Shown: positions 9,396 through 20,917, numbered from the stretch's first letter. The stretch is DNA of 64,000 bases from Limnobaculum eriocheiris (GCF_021010575.1 NZ_JAJNAG010000015.1:1-64000); one strand, 5' to 3'. Notes: generated from the sequence alone by a model not told the origin. Translations and numbers: made by a program.

Positions 9396-11567
9396 ATGAT
9401 CTCTCTGTTTGCCAGTACGGCGCGTGGGCTGGAAGAATTATTAAAAACTGAGCTGGAAGCGCTGGGGGCAAGTGCCTGTAAAGTGGTGCAGGGCGGTGTG
9501 CATTTTGAAGGTGACGAACGCCTGATGTATACCAGTTTGCTATGGAGTCGATTAGCTTCGCGCATACTGTTGCCGTTAAGCGAGTTCCGCGTCTATAGCG
9601 ATATGGATCTGTATCTTGGTATTAATGCGATCAACTGGCCTTCTCTGTTTGGGGTTGATAAAACCTTCGCCGTCAATTTTACCGGCACCAATGAAGAAAT
9701 CCGCAATAGTCAGTATGGCGCCCTGAAAGTGAAAGATGCCATCGTTGATAGCTTTACGCGTAAAGTTCAACAACGTCCGGATGTGGCGAAAGTTCAGCCT
9801 GATATTCGTATCAATGTCTATTTACAAAAAGATCGTGCCAATGTTGCCATTGATTTAAGTGGAGATGGTTTACATCAGCGTGGGTATCGCGATATGGCCG
9901 GTCAGGCGCCGTTAAAAGAGAATCTGGCGGCGGCGATTGTAATGCGTTCCGGCTGGCAGCCTGAAACGCCAATGGTTGATCCCATGTGCGGCTCCGGTAC
10001 TTTATTGATTGAAGCGGCTATGGTGGCGGCGGATATTGCACCGGGTTTGCGTCGTGATTACTGGGGTTTTAATCAATGGCTTGGGCATAATGCGGAGCTA
10101 TGGCGCGAATTGCTGGCAGAAGCACAGGTCAGGGCTAGTCGTGGTATCAATAAAACCCAATCACGTTTTTATGGTTATGACCACGATCGTCGGGTTATTG
10201 AGATTGCTAAAAACAATGCCCGTCGTGCGGGGGTTGCCAGCCTGATTCAATTTGAAACTCAGGAATTAACACGTTTAACCAATCCGTTACCAGTAGAGCA
10301 AAAAGGAACGGCACTCAGTAACCCGCCATATGGTGAGCGTCTGGATAGTGAACCGGCACTGATCGCTTTACATAGTGCATTGGGGCAAATAATGAAGCGT
10401 GATTTTGGTGGCTGGAATCTCTCTTTATTCAGCGCATCGCCAGAATTACTAAGCTGCCTGCAACTGCGGGCCGGGCGTCAGTTTAAAGCTAAAAATGGCC
10501 CTCTGGACTGCGTACAGAAAAACTACTCTTTGGCTGAAAACAGCGAGAGAAGCTCATCGCAGGGTAATCACCCTACAGGAATGGATGGCGAGAAAAGTGG
10601 TGAGTCGTCAGTACAAATTGCAGCAGATTTTGCCAATCGACTGCGAAAGAATGTGAAAAAGCTGGAGAAGTGGGCAAAGCAGGAAGGTATCGAATGTTAT
10701 CGTCTTTATGATGCCGATTTACCCGAATATAACCTGGCGCTCGATCGCTATGGCAGCAAATATGTTTTGCAGGAGTACGCTCCGCCAAAAACGGTAGACC
10801 CGCAAAAGGCGCGTCAGCGGCTGTTTGATGCGATTAATGCTACATTGGCAGTTCTTGAGCTACCGGCCAGTGCACTGATTTTAAAAGTTAGGGAGCGACA
10901 GAAAGGCAAAAGCCAGTATGAAAAGCTGGCGCAGAAAGGTGATTTTTTCCTGGTCAATGAGTTTGGTGCCAAACTGTGGGTTAACCTGACTGACTATTTG
11001 GATACCGGCCTGTTTCTTGACCATCGCATTGCGCGCCGTATGTTGGGGCAGATGAGTCGCGGTAAAGACTTTCTTAATCTGTTTGCCTATACCGGTTCCG
11101 CCAGTGTACATGCTGGAATTGGTGGCGCACGAACCACTACCACGGTTGATATGTCCCGTACTTATCTGGAATGGGCAGAGCGTAACCTACGGGCTAACGA
11201 TCTGGTCGGTCGGCAACATCGGTTAATTCAGGCGGATTGTCTGGGTTGGATGCATGAAACTCATGAACAGTTTGATGTGATCTTTATCGATCCACCGACT
11301 TTCTCTAACTCTAAGCGTATGGAAAACAGTTTTGATGTACAGCGCGACCATCTGGCTCTAATGGCTGATTTAAAGAGAATGTTGCGTCCTGGCGGTATCA
11401 TCATGTTCTCCAATAATAAACGTGGCTTTAAGATGGATCTGGATGGTTTAGCTAAACTGAGGCTGAGTGCACAAGAGATCTCCGAAAAAACGCTGTCTGT
11501 CGATTTTGCCCGTAACCGACAAATTCATAATTGCTGGCTGGTTTCCCATGCCGGTGAGGAAAAGTAA
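9396..11567 (+). CDS. rlmL: 23S rRNA methyltransferase RlmKL (m2G2445 and m7G2069)
   Basis: This fused enzyme carries out two base methylations in 23S rRNA domain V. The frame is open five codons upstream, but the family starts [17 protein letters not shown], so ATG 9396 is chosen (723 residues). In order there are an N-terminal ferredoxin-like/THUMP region (about 1-155), the RlmL methyltransferase with [13 protein letters not shown] and NPPYGERL, a linker, and the RlmK methyltransferase with [14 protein letters not shown] and DPPTFSNS. The linker around residues 383-410 is longer and richer in Ser and Gly than in E. coli. It ends 3 bases before uup, with which it is probably co-transcribed. 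Confidence 0.95.
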   Translation: MISLFASTARGLEELLKTELEALGASACKVVQGGVHFEGDERLMYTSLLWSRLASRILLPLSEFRVYSDMDLYLGINAINWPSLFGVDKTFAVNFTGTNEEIRNSQYGALKVKDAIVDSFTRKVQQRPDVAKVQPDIRINVYLQKDRANVAIDLSGDGLHQRGYRDMAGQAPLKENLAAAIVMRSGWQPETPMVDPMCGSGTLLIEAAMVAADIAPGLRRDYWGFNQWLGHNAELWRELLAEAQVRASRGINKTQSRFYGYDHDRRVIEIAKNNARRAGVASLIQFETQELTRLTNPLPVEQKGTALSNPPYGERLDSEPALIALHSALGQIMKRDFGGWNLSLFSASPELLSCLQLRAGRQFKAKNGPLDCVQKNYSLAENSERSSSQGNHPTGMDGEKSGESSVQIAADFANRLRKNVKKLEKWAKQEGIECYRLYDADLPEYNLALDRYGSKYVLQEYAPPKTVDPQKARQRLFDAINATLAVLELPASALILKVRERQKGKSQYEKLAQKGDFFLVNEFGAKLWVNLTDYLDTGLFLDHRIARRMLGQMSRGKDFLNLFAYTGSASVHAGIGGARTTTTVDMSRTYLEWAERNLRANDLVGRQHRLIQADCLGWMHETHEQFDVIFIDPPTFSNSKRMENSFDVQRDHLALMADLKRMLRPGGIIMFSNNKRGFKMDLDGLAKLRLSAQEISEKTLSVDFARNRQIHNCWLVSHAGEEK

Positions 11568-11570
11568 CAG

Positions 11571-13481
11571 ATGTCTTTAATTAATATGTCAGGTGCGTGG
11601 CTGTCATTCAGCGATGCACCACTGCTGGATAATACTGAACTGCACATTGAACCCGGCGAACGCGTCTGTCTGGTTGGGCGTAACGGAGCGGGTAAATCAA
11701 CGCTATTAAAAATTCTGAATCGCGAAGTGCCGCTGGACGATGGGCAACTGGTATTTGAGCAGGACATTGTAGTGGCTCGTCTGCAACAGGATCCTCCTCG
11801 TAATGTGGAAGGTAGCGTATTTGATTTTGTGGCCGAAGGGGTTGAAAAGCAGGCAGAACAGCTGAAAGAGTATCATCACCTGTCTCAACTGGTGGGGCGT
11901 GACCCTAGCGAACAAAACCTGAAGAGATTAGCCAGTTTACAAGAGATGCTGGAACATCAGGGTAGCTGGCTGATTGATAGCCATATTCGCTCCGTGTTGG
12001 CTAAACTGGAGTTGATAGCTGATGCTCCGCTGTCATCATTATCTGGCGGCTGGTTGCGTAAAGCGGCGCTTGCTCGTGCCTTAGTCTCTTCTCCTGATGT
12101 ATTACTGCTTGATGAACCCACTAACCACCTGGATATCGAAACGATCTCCTGGCTGGAAGAGTTTTTAAAAGAGTTTAATGGCAGCATTGTTTTTATCTCC
12201 CATGACCGTTCATTTATTCGCAGTATGGCAACGCGTATTGTTGATTTAGATCGCGGCAAACTGGTGTCCTGGCCCGGTAACTATGACCTCTATCTGGAAG
12301 GAAAAGAAGAGGCGTTGAGAGTTGAAGAGCTGCAAAATGCAGAGTTTGATCGCCGTCTGGCTCAGGAAGAAGTTTGGATCCGTCAAGGGATCAAAGCCCG
12401 CCGTACCCGCAATGAAGGGCGCGTTCGGGCGTTGAAAGCCATGCGTAATGAACATGCTGCTCGCCGTAGCACCATGGGAACTGCGAAAATGCAGGTGGAA
12501 GAGTCGCTACGTTCCGGAAAAATCATTTTTGAGCTGGAGAATGTCAGCTATAGCGTGGCAGGAAAAACGCTGGTGAAAGATTTTTCAGTTCAGGTACAGC
12601 GTGGAGATAAGATTGCGCTGATTGGACCAAATGGTTGCGGTAAGACAACCTTACTGAAGCTGATGCTACAACAGTTACAGCCGGATAGCGGTAAAGTTCG
12701 TTGCGGAACTAAGCTGGAAGTTGCTTACTTTGATCAGCACCGTGTCGAGTTGGATCCGGATAAAACCGTTATTGATAATCTGGCAGATGGCAAACAGGAA
12801 GTCATGGTTAATGGCCGCTCCCGTCACGTATTGGGTTATCTGCAAGACTTCCTGTTTCACCCTAAACGGGCTATGACACCGGTACGTGCGTTGTCCGGTG
12901 GTGAACGTAACCGTCTGTTACTGGCTCGCCTGTTTTTGAAACCCAGTAATTTATTGATCCTCGATGAACCCACCAACGATCTGGATATTGAAACTCTGGA
13001 GCTATTGGAAGAGTTATTAAATGACTATAGCGGTACCGTATTGCTGGTAAGCCACGATAGGCAGTTTGTTGATAACTCGGTAACCGATTGCTGGATTTTT
13101 GAAGGACAGGGCGTGATTAAACAGTATGTTGGTGGTTATTTTGATGCTCATCAACAACAGGCGAATGCTAAAGAATTACGAACCCCGGTTTCTGCTTCTG
13201 CGACAGACGTTAAGTCGGCAGCACAAAAAGTGGAAGAAAAGAAACGTACTAACAATAAACTAAGCTACAACCAACAGCGTGAACTTGAGGCGCTACCAGC
13301 TAAAATAGAGCAACTTGAGGCTGAGGTTGCTGAGTTTCAGGCTAAAGTGAGTGATGCTTCATTCTTTAACCAACCCCATGAAGTTACACAAAAAGTACTG
13401 ATGGATTTGGCCACTAAAGAGCGAGAATTTGAAGAGGCGTTTTTACGTTGGGAAGAGCTTGAATCCCAGAAAAATGGATAA
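11571..13481 (+). CDS. uup: ABC-F ATPase Uup
   Basis: Uup is a soluble ABC-F protein that acts on ribosomes and on DNA structures; loss raises precise excision of transposons in E. coli. The 636-residue protein has two nucleotide-binding domains: Walker A GRNGAGKST with signature LSGGWLRK, then GPNGCGKTT with signature LSGGERNR. A basic interdomain linker follows the first domain, and a Lys/Glu-rich coiled-coil C-terminal domain (from about residue 555) binds DNA in the family. There is no membrane domain. It starts 3 bases after rlmKL, so it is likely translated from the same message. Confidence 0.96.
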   Translation: MSLINMSGAWLSFSDAPLLDNTELHIEPGERVCLVGRNGAGKSTLLKILNREVPLDDGQLVFEQDIVVARLQQDPPRNVEGSVFDFVAEGVEKQAEQLKEYHHLSQLVGRDPSEQNLKRLASLQEMLEHQGSWLIDSHIRSVLAKLELIADAPLSSLSGGWLRKAALARALVSSPDVLLLDEPTNHLDIETISWLEEFLKEFNGSIVFISHDRSFIRSMATRIVDLDRGKLVSWPGNYDLYLEGKEEALRVEELQNAEFDRRLAQEEVWIRQGIKARRTRNEGRVRALKAMRNEHAARRSTMGTAKMQVEESLRSGKIIFELENVSYSVAGKTLVKDFSVQVQRGDKIALIGPNGCGKTTLLKLMLQQLQPDSGKVRCGTKLEVAYFDQHRVELDPDKTVIDNLADGKQEVMVNGRSRHVLGYLQDFLFHPKRAMTPVRALSGGERNRLLLARLFLKPSNLLILDEPTNDLDIETLELLEELLNDYSGTVLLVSHDRQFVDNSVTDCWIFEGQGVIKQYVGGYFDAHQQQANAKELRTPVSASATDVKSAAQKVEEKKRTNNKLSYNQQRELEALPAKIEQLEAEVAEFQAKVSDASFFNQPHEVTQKVLMDLATKEREFEEAFLRWEELESQKNG

Positions 13482-13523
13482 CTCAGAATATCAATTTGTG
13501 TTAAATGCTGTAAAAACAGTCGA

Positions 13524-13553
13524 TTGACAAATTAAAATAGATTTTTTGATAAA
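13524..13553 (+). promoter_or_regulatory. Candidate promoter for pqiABC
   Basis: A perfect TTGACA at 13524 and GATAAA at 13548 are 18 bases apart in the 230-base gap between uup and pqiA. This leaves a leader of about 150 bases. No SoxS box was identified with confidence. Confidence 0.45.
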
Positions 13554-13711
13554 CTTTATTAACAGAGAAAATAAATAATATGATAAATATATTATTCTAA
13601 ATAGCAGTTAATAAAGTGGTTATCGCCCGGTTTGAAGATACGTTTTAATTTGATGGATTATACTTGAGAGTGTTAATGGGAATTCTTTCTGAATGATAAG
13701 AGGTGGTAGTT

Positions 13712-15040
13712 ATGTGTACTGATGCGGGTTGTTCCCATGCATCGCTACCACGGGTAAATATCAAACAGACCCATGGGGATGCAATAACAGCAGAAACGGT
13801 TAACGATAAACTGGTCTTATGCCCGCAGTGCGACTTGATGGTGAAGTTGCCTGAGATTAAGCAAGGGGATAAGGCGGTTTGTCCTCGTTGTCACACCACG
13901 CTAAGTGCTCTTTGGGTGGAGCCGGTGTTACAACCCGTTAGCTGTGCCATTAGTGCTCTTATCATGTTGGTCTTTGCCAATCTGTTTCCGTTCATCAATA
14001 TGCAAGTTTCAGGTCTTTATAATCAGATTAAGCTGATGGAAATACCTGAAGCAATGATGAGTGACGATTACACCAGTCTGGCAACATTATTTATTATTTT
14101 TGTTCAGTTAATTCCGGCATTTTGTATGGTTGCCATCATTCTGCTGTGCCTGGAGGTCAGGTTACCCTATCGGCTGAAAGTGATCATGGGACGGATTATC
14201 TATCTCGCCAAAGTTTGGTGCATGGTGGAGATCTTTCTGGTTGGTGTACTGGTCAGTTTCGTGAAATTAATGGCTTACGGCGATATCGGTATTGGTCCGA
14301 GTTTTGTTCCCTATTGCCTGTTTTGTTTGCTTCAGGTTCGGGCATTTCAGTGTCTGGATCGTTATTGGCTATGGCAAACTATTCAGCCGGCACCCGAGCT
14401 ACATCAAACACCCAAAGTTGGCACGCCCGGTTTGGAGCAAGGGTTAAGGTCCTGCCCTTGCTGTATGGCAATTTTACCGATAGATGAGCCTCAGTGCCCG
14501 CGTTGTCATACCGTCGGCTATGCCAGACGTCGCAATAGTTTGCAATGGACTCTCGCACTCTTAGTGACATCCATTATGCTGTATATACCCGCCAATATTT
14601 TGCCCATCATGGTAACCGAAGTATTGGGAAACCGAATGGCATCCAATATTATTTCTGGCGTCATTATCCTCTGGGAGGATGGCTCTTATCCCGTTTCACT
14701 GGTGATATTTATTGCCAGTATTATGGTGCCAACTTTGAAGATATTGGCTATTGGCTGGTTGTGCTATGACGCTTCCGATACCGGAAAAATGGGCAGCAAT
14801 CTGGACCGGGAGAAGATGCATTATTTATACGAAGTAGTCGAATTTGTTGGCCGATGGTCAATGATAGATGTATTTGTGATAGGAGTACTATCCGCACTGG
14901 TTCGTATGGGGCGGCTGATGAGCATCTATCCTGATGTTGGCGCTGTGCTGTTTGCTATGGTGGTTATTCTAACCATGATTGCGGCTATGATGTTTGATCC
15001 CCGTCTTTTGTGGGATCGTAAAAAAATGATTAACCAATAA
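13712..15040 (+). CDS. pqiA: Intermembrane transport protein PqiA
   Basis: PqiA is the inner-membrane partner of the PqiB MCE tunnel, which moves lipid between inner and outer membranes. ATG 13712 is preferred over GTG 13703 because AGAGGTGG lies 5 bases before it and family members start with MCxxH/C; this gives 442 residues. Two cytoplasmic zinc-ribbon segments (CPQC...CPRC and CPCC...CPRC) each precede a four-helix membrane domain, the duplicated PqiA domain architecture. Conserved segments include NLFPFINM, VSFVKLMAYG and EFVGRWSMIDVFVI. It is the first gene of a three-gene operon; in E. coli the operon responds to SoxRS (paraquat). Confidence 0.95.
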   Translation: MCTDAGCSHASLPRVNIKQTHGDAITAETVNDKLVLCPQCDLMVKLPEIKQGDKAVCPRCHTTLSALWVEPVLQPVSCAISALIMLVFANLFPFINMQVSGLYNQIKLMEIPEAMMSDDYTSLATLFIIFVQLIPAFCMVAIILLCLEVRLPYRLKVIMGRIIYLAKVWCMVEIFLVGVLVSFVKLMAYGDIGIGPSFVPYCLFCLLQVRAFQCLDRYWLWQTIQPAPELHQTPKVGTPGLEQGLRSCPCCMAILPIDEPQCPRCHTVGYARRRNSLQWTLALLVTSIMLYIPANILPIMVTEVLGNRMASNIISGVIILWEDGSYPVSLVIFIASIMVPTLKILAIGWLCYDASDTGKMGSNLDREKMHYLYEVVEFVGRWSMIDVFVIGVLSALVRMGRLMSIYPDVGAVLFAMVVILTMIAAMMFDPRLLWDRKKMINQ

Positions 15041-15051
15041 GGAGCCTGATC

Positions 15052-16677
15052 GTGCAGGACAGTCATCAGGACGTAGCAAAAATTGAAAAAATAAAGCGCT
15101 GGTCACCAGTGTGGATTATTCCGATTGTGACGGTACTCATTGGTGCCTGGATCCTTTTTTACCATTTTAGTACTCAGGGTCCTGTTGTTACTCTGATAAC
15201 TTCCAATGCTGAAGGCATTGAGGCGGGTAAAACGGCAATTAAGAGCCGTAATGTCGGTATTGGTATGGTGGAAAGCGTCACACTGAGTGGCGACCTGAAG
15301 CAAGTGGTTATCACTGCCCGTTTGCAAGATGGAATGATTAAATTGCTTAATAAAGGCACTGTTTTTTGGGTAGTAAAACCGCAGATTGGTCGGGAAGGGG
15401 TATCGGGTTTAAACACTCTGCTTTCTGGTGCTTATATTGAGCTGCTTCCCGGGCATGATAAGCAGGAGCAGAATAAGTTCACTCTGGAAGAGAATGCGCC
15501 TTTGGCTTCGGCAGATACCAAAGGATTGCGCGTTTCATTGGAGAGTAAACAGCCAAGTCGTTTAAATGCAGGCGAACCGGTACTGTTTCGTGGCTTCCGG
15601 GTAGGTACAGTAGAAAGCAGTGAGTTCGATCCAAAAGAACGCGTGATGCGTTACAGCCTGTTTATTATGGATGCTTACCGTGGACTAGTGACCAGTAATG
15701 TTCGTTTCTGGCAGGATAGCGGCATTGCTTTTGATATGTCATCACAAGGCGTGCGGGTTGAAATGGCTTCGTTAGATACGTTGGTAACGGGCGGTATTAG
15801 TTTCGATTTACCTAATGGTTGGGCATTGGGCGATCCGGTTAAAGACAATGAAGAGTTTGAGCTTTATTCCGATCAGAAGAGTATTCAGGAGTCTCTGTAT
15901 ACCCGACATGAAGACTTCTTACTCTATTTTGAAGATTCTATTCGTGGCCTGCAACCGGGTGCACCGGTTGAGTTCAGAGGAATCAGAGTTGGTACTGTTT
16001 CAGAGGTGCCGTTCTATATGCCTGAATTGAAGATGACGAATAATAATTACTATGTTCCGGTACTCATTCGTATTGAGCCGGATCGAATTCAAAATCGATT
16101 TAGTAAAGACTTTGATATAAAGGCACATCTGTTGTCATCAATAGATTTGAATGGGCTGAGAGCCTCGTTGAAGTCGGGTAACTTGCTAACGGGAGCGCTG
16201 TTTGTCGATCTTGATTTCCATAAAGATGTAAAACCGTGGAAAGGGCCAAAAGAAGTTTATGGGCACCCGTTAATACCAACTATCTCGGGTGGTCTGGCTG
16301 AAATTCAGAAGCGCTTAATGACGGTACTGGATAAAGTTAATAATATGCCGGTTGAGCCGATGCTGACAGAAATGACCAATACCTTAAAAGAAACACGCAG
16401 TATGATGAACAGCCTGAATGCAATATTGTCCAGTAAAGAGGCTAACAATTTACCGAAGGATATGCAAAAGACGCTGACCGAGCTGAACCGTAGCCTTAAG
16501 GGGCTTCAGCCAGGTTCAACGGCATACAGTACACTGGTTACTGATATGCAGCGTTTAGATCAGGTTATGCGTGAACTGCAACCGATATTGCAAAAGCTGA
16601 ATCAGAAGAGTAACGCACTGGTATTTGAAGCGCCAAGTGCTAATGATCCTATGCCAAAAAAGGCCAATAACCAATGA
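15052..16677 (+). CDS. pqiB: MCE-domain lipid transport protein PqiB
   Basis: PqiB is anchored by one N-terminal helix (WSPVWIIPIVTVLIGAWIL) and forms a hexameric periplasm-spanning tube. The 541-residue protein has three MCE domains (starting near residues 45, 160 and 285) and a C-terminal helix (about 435-520) that builds the needle. The repeated FRGxRVGTV motif marks MCE domains 2 and 3. The start is GTG at 15052 with AAGGAG eight bases upstream. The gap to pqiA is 11 bases, and the pqiB stop overlaps the pqiC start by four bases (ATGA), which indicates translational coupling. Confidence 0.95.
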   Translation: MQDSHQDVAKIEKIKRWSPVWIIPIVTVLIGAWILFYHFSTQGPVVTLITSNAEGIEAGKTAIKSRNVGIGMVESVTLSGDLKQVVITARLQDGMIKLLNKGTVFWVVKPQIGREGVSGLNTLLSGAYIELLPGHDKQEQNKFTLEENAPLASADTKGLRVSLESKQPSRLNAGEPVLFRGFRVGTVESSEFDPKERVMRYSLFIMDAYRGLVTSNVRFWQDSGIAFDMSSQGVRVEMASLDTLVTGGISFDLPNGWALGDPVKDNEEFELYSDQKSIQESLYTRHEDFLLYFEDSIRGLQPGAPVEFRGIRVGTVSEVPFYMPELKMTNNNYYVPVLIRIEPDRIQNRFSKDFDIKAHLLSSIDLNGLRASLKSGNLLTGALFVDLDFHKDVKPWKGPKEVYGHPLIPTISGGLAEIQKRLMTVLDKVNNMPVEPMLTEMTNTLKETRSMMNSLNAILSSKEANNLPKDMQKTLTELNRSLKGLQPGSTAYSTLVTDMQRLDQVMRELQPILQKLNQKSNALVFEAPSANDPMPKKANNQ

Positions 16678-17243
16678 TGAAATGGACTATTGCAACCCTT
16701 GCATTGTTACTAAGCGCCTGTAGCAGTCAGCCGCAGGTATCTTATTATCAGCTGCCATCAGCAGGTGCGGCTAAAACCAGCTCTGCTGCTATTTCGGTTA
16801 ACTCTGACAAGCAGTTGTGGATTGAAAATGTTACCGTGGCTGATTTTCTCAGTGGTGCCGGTATTGTTTATCAAACCAGCAATGTCAAATATACCATCGC
16901 CAATAATAATCTCTGGGGTAGCGGCCTGGAGCAGCAACTAAAACAGGCATTAACCGATAATTTGAATGCCCAGCTTAATGGCTGGGTGGTTTCTGCACAG
17001 CCTATTGGCGGAAGTAATGATACCGATGTTCTGCGAATTACGGTGAGCGGATTCCACGGTCGTTATGACGGCTATGCGGTGGTGAGTGGTTATTGGATAT
17101 TGCAGCACGGGAATCAAATTATTCGCCGTCCTTTTGATATAGAAACGCCGCTGCAAAAAGATGGCTATGATGAATTGGTTCACGTATTGGCCAATGCCTG
17201 GCAGCAAGAGGCTGTACAAATAGCAAAAGCACTAAAAAATTAA
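16674..17243 (+). CDS. pqiC: Outer-membrane lipoprotein PqiC (YmbA)
   Basis: PqiC is a lipoprotein that caps the PqiB tube at the outer membrane. The 189-residue precursor has a short signal peptide with lipobox LLSAC, so the mature protein should begin at the lipidated Cys16. Residues after the Cys are SSQ rather than Asp at +2, consistent with Lol sorting to the outer membrane. The body matches the ABC-type transport auxiliary (DUF330) fold, with SYYQLP near the start. It overlaps pqiB by four bases and closes the operon. Confidence 0.93.
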   Translation: MMKWTIATLALLLSACSSQPQVSYYQLPSAGAAKTSSAAISVNSDKQLWIENVTVADFLSGAGIVYQTSNVKYTIANNNLWGSGLEQQLKQALTDNLNAQLNGWVVSAQPIGGSNDTDVLRITVSGFHGRYDGYAVVSGYWILQHGNQIIRRPFDIETPLQKDGYDELVHVLANAWQQEAVQIAKALKN

Positions 17244-17313
17244 ATGATAAATCAATGTAGTGAGAATAATATTCGCTTATTGGTTATCAATGTTGTGTAA
17301 ATCAGGGGTAGTA

Positions 17314-18063
17314 ATGAAATTAAGTCGTACTGTTTTAAGTTCATGTATTTTAGGGGCCTTACTGGTTGTTCCTGTCGCTAATGCCGACACCTGGTCTATT
17401 GGTGCTGGTGCCGCGGTTGAAATGTATCCATACAAAGGCGTTGATAATACCGTATTACCCTTACCAATGATTAATTATGAAGGTGAGCGTTTTTATATTC
17501 ATGCTATTGCTGCAGGTGCCTACGTCTGGAAAGATAGCCAGAATCAACTGTCATTGGATCTCTATTATTTTCCATTACGTTTCCGTGCCAGTGAAAGCGA
17601 CGATCGTCAGATGAAAAAACTGGACGATCGTGACGCAACAATGATGGGTGGAGCCAGCTATAAGCATACGGCTGACTGGGGTATTATCCGGACATCATTC
17701 TCTGCAGATTTACTGGATAAAAGTAATGGTTTGCGTGCTGATGCAGCCTATTTATATCCTTTTGTATTGAACGATTTGAAACTGACTCCGGGAGTTGGTG
17801 CGGTTTGGTATAGCAGCAACTTTAATGACTATTACTATGGCGTATCTGGTAAAGAATCTAATCGTAGTGGTCTGGATAAATATGAAGCTGACAGCAGTTT
17901 GTCACCTTATGCTGAATTGACCGCGACCTATAAGATCAATAATAGCTGGAACACTTATGCGACCGGTCGTTATACACGTCTGACTAGTGAAGTGAAAGAT
18001 AGTCCAATGGTTGATAAATCGTATTCAGCCATTGTTGCCGCAGGTGTGACTTACACGTTTTAA
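17314..18063 (+). CDS. MipA/OmpV-family outer-membrane protein
   Basis: The frame opens at 17260, but a signal peptide beginning MKLSRTVLSSCILGALLVVP with cleavage after ANA marks the true start at 17314, with CAGGGGT upstream; this gives 249 residues. The body alternates short polar and aromatic strands and ends in VTYTF, a C-terminal Phe signature for BAM-dependent insertion. MipA-type proteins scaffold murein enzymes in E. coli, while OmpV-type relatives are porin-like; sequence alone does not say which role applies. It stands 70 bases after pqiC and may have its own promoter. No MipA gene lies next to pqiC in E. coli, so the location is lineage-specific. Confidence 0.85.
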   Translation: MKLSRTVLSSCILGALLVVPVANADTWSIGAGAAVEMYPYKGVDNTVLPLPMINYEGERFYIHAIAAGAYVWKDSQNQLSLDLYYFPLRFRASESDDRQMKKLDDRDATMMGGASYKHTADWGIIRTSFSADLLDKSNGLRADAAYLYPFVLNDLKLTPGVGAVWYSSNFNDYYYGVSGKESNRSGLDKYEADSSLSPYAELTATYKINNSWNTYATGRYTRLTSEVKDSPMVDKSYSAIVAAGVTYTF

Positions 18064-18099
18064 TCTGGGGTAGTGGAAAGATTTTGCCTGAAATATCGG

Positions 18100-18981
18100 T
18101 TACTTCGATTCGTTTTTGTGGCAGCGAATAGTCATCGACAGATACTGTGGTTTATCGCTGTGTACTTCAACAGGCTGGCTGGCAATGGCAGTTTCAACGC
18201 AGACCATAGTTTTATAACCATCGTTCTCCATATCTTTCATTCCGCTGGCCCCTTCAGCTGCCGGGTTCCAGGTTACAACATCACTGGCGTTACGATGGTG
18301 AACTTCAATACTGCGACCAAAAACCGGATCCTGAATCAAACTAAATGCTTCTGGTTGGCTATAAACGCGATCCACTGGACCTGCGAAAGTCAGCGCTTTG
18401 TCGCTGGTATCATGTTCACTACCGGTTATGGTATCAAGATAGTGAGAGCCTAAGCCGGATATACTGATTTGAGAGATATCGGCAATATTGAAGTAGGTAT
18501 GAAGCGCAGAGGTAATGGCGTAATCACCATGAGATTCCAGCTCAATTTCACAGGTAATACCCAGCTTAATTCGCGCAATCAGGCAGAAGGAGTGAGGCCA
18601 TATCTGGCGGGTCTGCTCATTGTCTTCCAGAGAGAAGGTGAGCCAAACTGACTCTTCATTTGCATCATGTGCGGTTAATTTCCACAGCTCATTTCTGGCA
18701 AAACCATGGGCAGGGGAAGCAACTTTACCAAACCAGGGCCAACAAACAGGGATACCACCGCGAATTGCAATGCCTTGTTTAAAGTAGCTGGCTTTGCTTA
18801 ACCAGATTACGGGTTCTTCGCCGTTAGGCTGCCATGATAATAGGTGGGCCCCCTGTAGCGCGATAGCACCTCTGGCTTTAGGGTGATTAACCACAATAAT
18901 GGCTAATTCATCTTTTTTGCGTAGGGTTAAATAGGGAGTTAATTGTTGTTCTATTGGTAATGAAAAGAGAAAGTCTGACAT
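18100..18981 (-). CDS. yeaD: D-hexose-6-phosphate mutarotase YeaD
   Basis: YeaD belongs to the aldose 1-epimerase superfamily and interconverts anomers of glucose-6-phosphate-type sugars in the cytoplasm. The 293-residue protein shows the family segments FALQGAHLLSW-type (here ALQGAHLLSWQPNGEEP), AIRGGIPVCWPWFG and AHGFAR, which hold sugar-binding Arg and His residues, and a C-terminal WNPAAEGASGMKDM loop. It lies downstream of gapA on the same strand, the E. coli arrangement. A gapA terminator between them suggests at least partly separate transcription. It converges on the MipA-like gene. Confidence 0.93.
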   Translation of the reverse strand: MSDFLFSLPIEQQLTPYLTLRKKDELAIIVVNHPKARGAIALQGAHLLSWQPNGEEPVIWLSKASYFKQGIAIRGGIPVCWPWFGKVASPAHGFARNELWKLTAHDANEESVWLTFSLEDNEQTRQIWPHSFCLIARIKLGITCEIELESHGDYAITSALHTYFNIADISQISISGLGSHYLDTITGSEHDTSDKALTFAGPVDRVYSQPEAFSLIQDPVFGRSIEVHHRNASDVVTWNPAAEGASGMKDMENDGYKTMVCVETAIASQPVEVHSDKPQYLSMTIRCHKNESK

Positions 18982-19033
18982 AGCGTTGCCCTTCTAATCA
19001 TAGCTACTTGCAACCTGATGGTGTCAATAAAAA

Positions 19034-19053
19034 GGGCAGCGAAATCGCTGCCC
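19034..19053 (-). terminator. Terminator after gapA
   Basis: GGGCAGCGA, AA, TCGCTGCCC forms a 9-base perfect stem. Read on the minus strand it is followed by CTTTTTATTG. It lies 26 bases beyond the gapA stop. Confidence 0.85.
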
Positions 19054-19078
19054 TCTGAATCAGAGTGATTGATGTCTC

Positions 19079-20095
<1,017 letters not shown>

Positions 20096-20129
20096 TTAGT
20101 GAATGAAGTGAATTTAAAACCTGCCAGTA

Positions 20130-20157
20130 AAATTACAAAAACCTTGCAAAACGTCAA
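20130..20157 (-). promoter_or_regulatory. gapA P1-like promoter
   Basis: Minus-strand TTGACG (20157-20152), a 16-base spacer and TAATTT (20135-20130) match the arrangement I recall for E. coli gapA P1. Flanking segments GATTGACACGATTCCGC and AAGGTTTTTG also match. The leader to the ATG is about 50 bases. Confidence 0.75.
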
Positions 20158-20376
20158 GCGGAATCGTGTCAATCATTGTCAGCAATCACAAAAAAAAGTC
20201 TGAATACAAGTGAGGAACGGACGCAGTTTTGCTGGTTTTTTGTGCTTTTCAGGCGGTCTATCGGGTGCCGATTTTCCAATTATAACTCCATTCGATACGA
20301 ATTGGGTAATTATTGCTGTTTTGCTTCCGGAAATGACCGTTTTAGTGATAAATCACCTGCCTGTTTGTTAGTTTAT

Positions 20377-20385
20377 TGTTATAAT
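20377..20385 (+). promoter_or_regulatory. Extended -10 promoter for msrB
   Basis: TGTTATAAT is a perfect extended -10 element about 50 bases before the msrB start. No good -35 hexamer is visible, as expected for this promoter class. Confidence 0.55.
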
Positions 20386-20434
20386 TGAAGGTCTGAAAGC
20401 TATTTTTCTCATAACGGATTTTTTAGGTGTGAAG

Positions 20435-20842
20435 ATGAGTAACCTATTGAATAGTAAAATCAAAAAATTATCAGATATTCAACGCTATGTCACACAGGAG
20501 CGGGGAACTGAAGCCCCGTTTACCGGGCATCTTTTACATAATAAACAGGCAGGAATTTACCACTGCATATGCTGTGATTCTCCACTGTTTTACTCCGATA
20601 CTAAATTTGATTCCGGTTGTGGGTGGCCGAGTTTTTTTGAAGCCATTAGCCCGGGTGCTGTTCGCTATCTTGATGATTACTCGAATAATATGCACCGCGT
20701 TGAGATTCGTTGTAATCACTGTGATGCACACTTAGGGCATGTTTTTTCGGATGGTCCGCCGCCTACCGGAAAGCGATATTGTATCAATTCAGCGTCAATG
20801 ATTTTTGTGGATGAACAGAGTGGAGAGAAGAGCCCCGGTTAA
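20435..20842 (+). CDS. msrB: Peptide methionine-R-sulfoxide reductase MsrB
   Basis: MsrB repairs the R epimer of methionine sulfoxide in proteins, recycling through thioredoxin. ATG 20435 is chosen over GTG 20429 because TAGGTG gives better spacing; the product has 135 residues. Two zinc CxxC pairs (CICC and CNHC), the core [10 protein letters not shown] and [14 protein letters not shown], and the catalytic Cys in RYCINSAS are all present. A second Cys in CGWPSF serves as the resolving residue in the family. It is divergent from gapA, as in E. coli. Confidence 0.95.
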   Translation: MSNLLNSKIKKLSDIQRYVTQERGTEAPFTGHLLHNKQAGIYHCICCDSPLFYSDTKFDSGCGWPSFFEAISPGAVRYLDDYSNNMHRVEIRCNHCDAHLGHVFSDGPPPTGKRYCINSASMIFVDEQSGEKSPG

Positions 20843-20917
20843 ATTGTATCCGGACATTAACAAAATCGATTCAGCTTAATATTTACACAAAAAGATGAGC
20901 CAAATGATAAAAGTGAT

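Noticed and set aside
20176-20388. Plus-strand frame in the gapA-msrB gap
   Set aside because: It overlaps the gapA promoter region and the extended -10 of msrB, and resembles no family.
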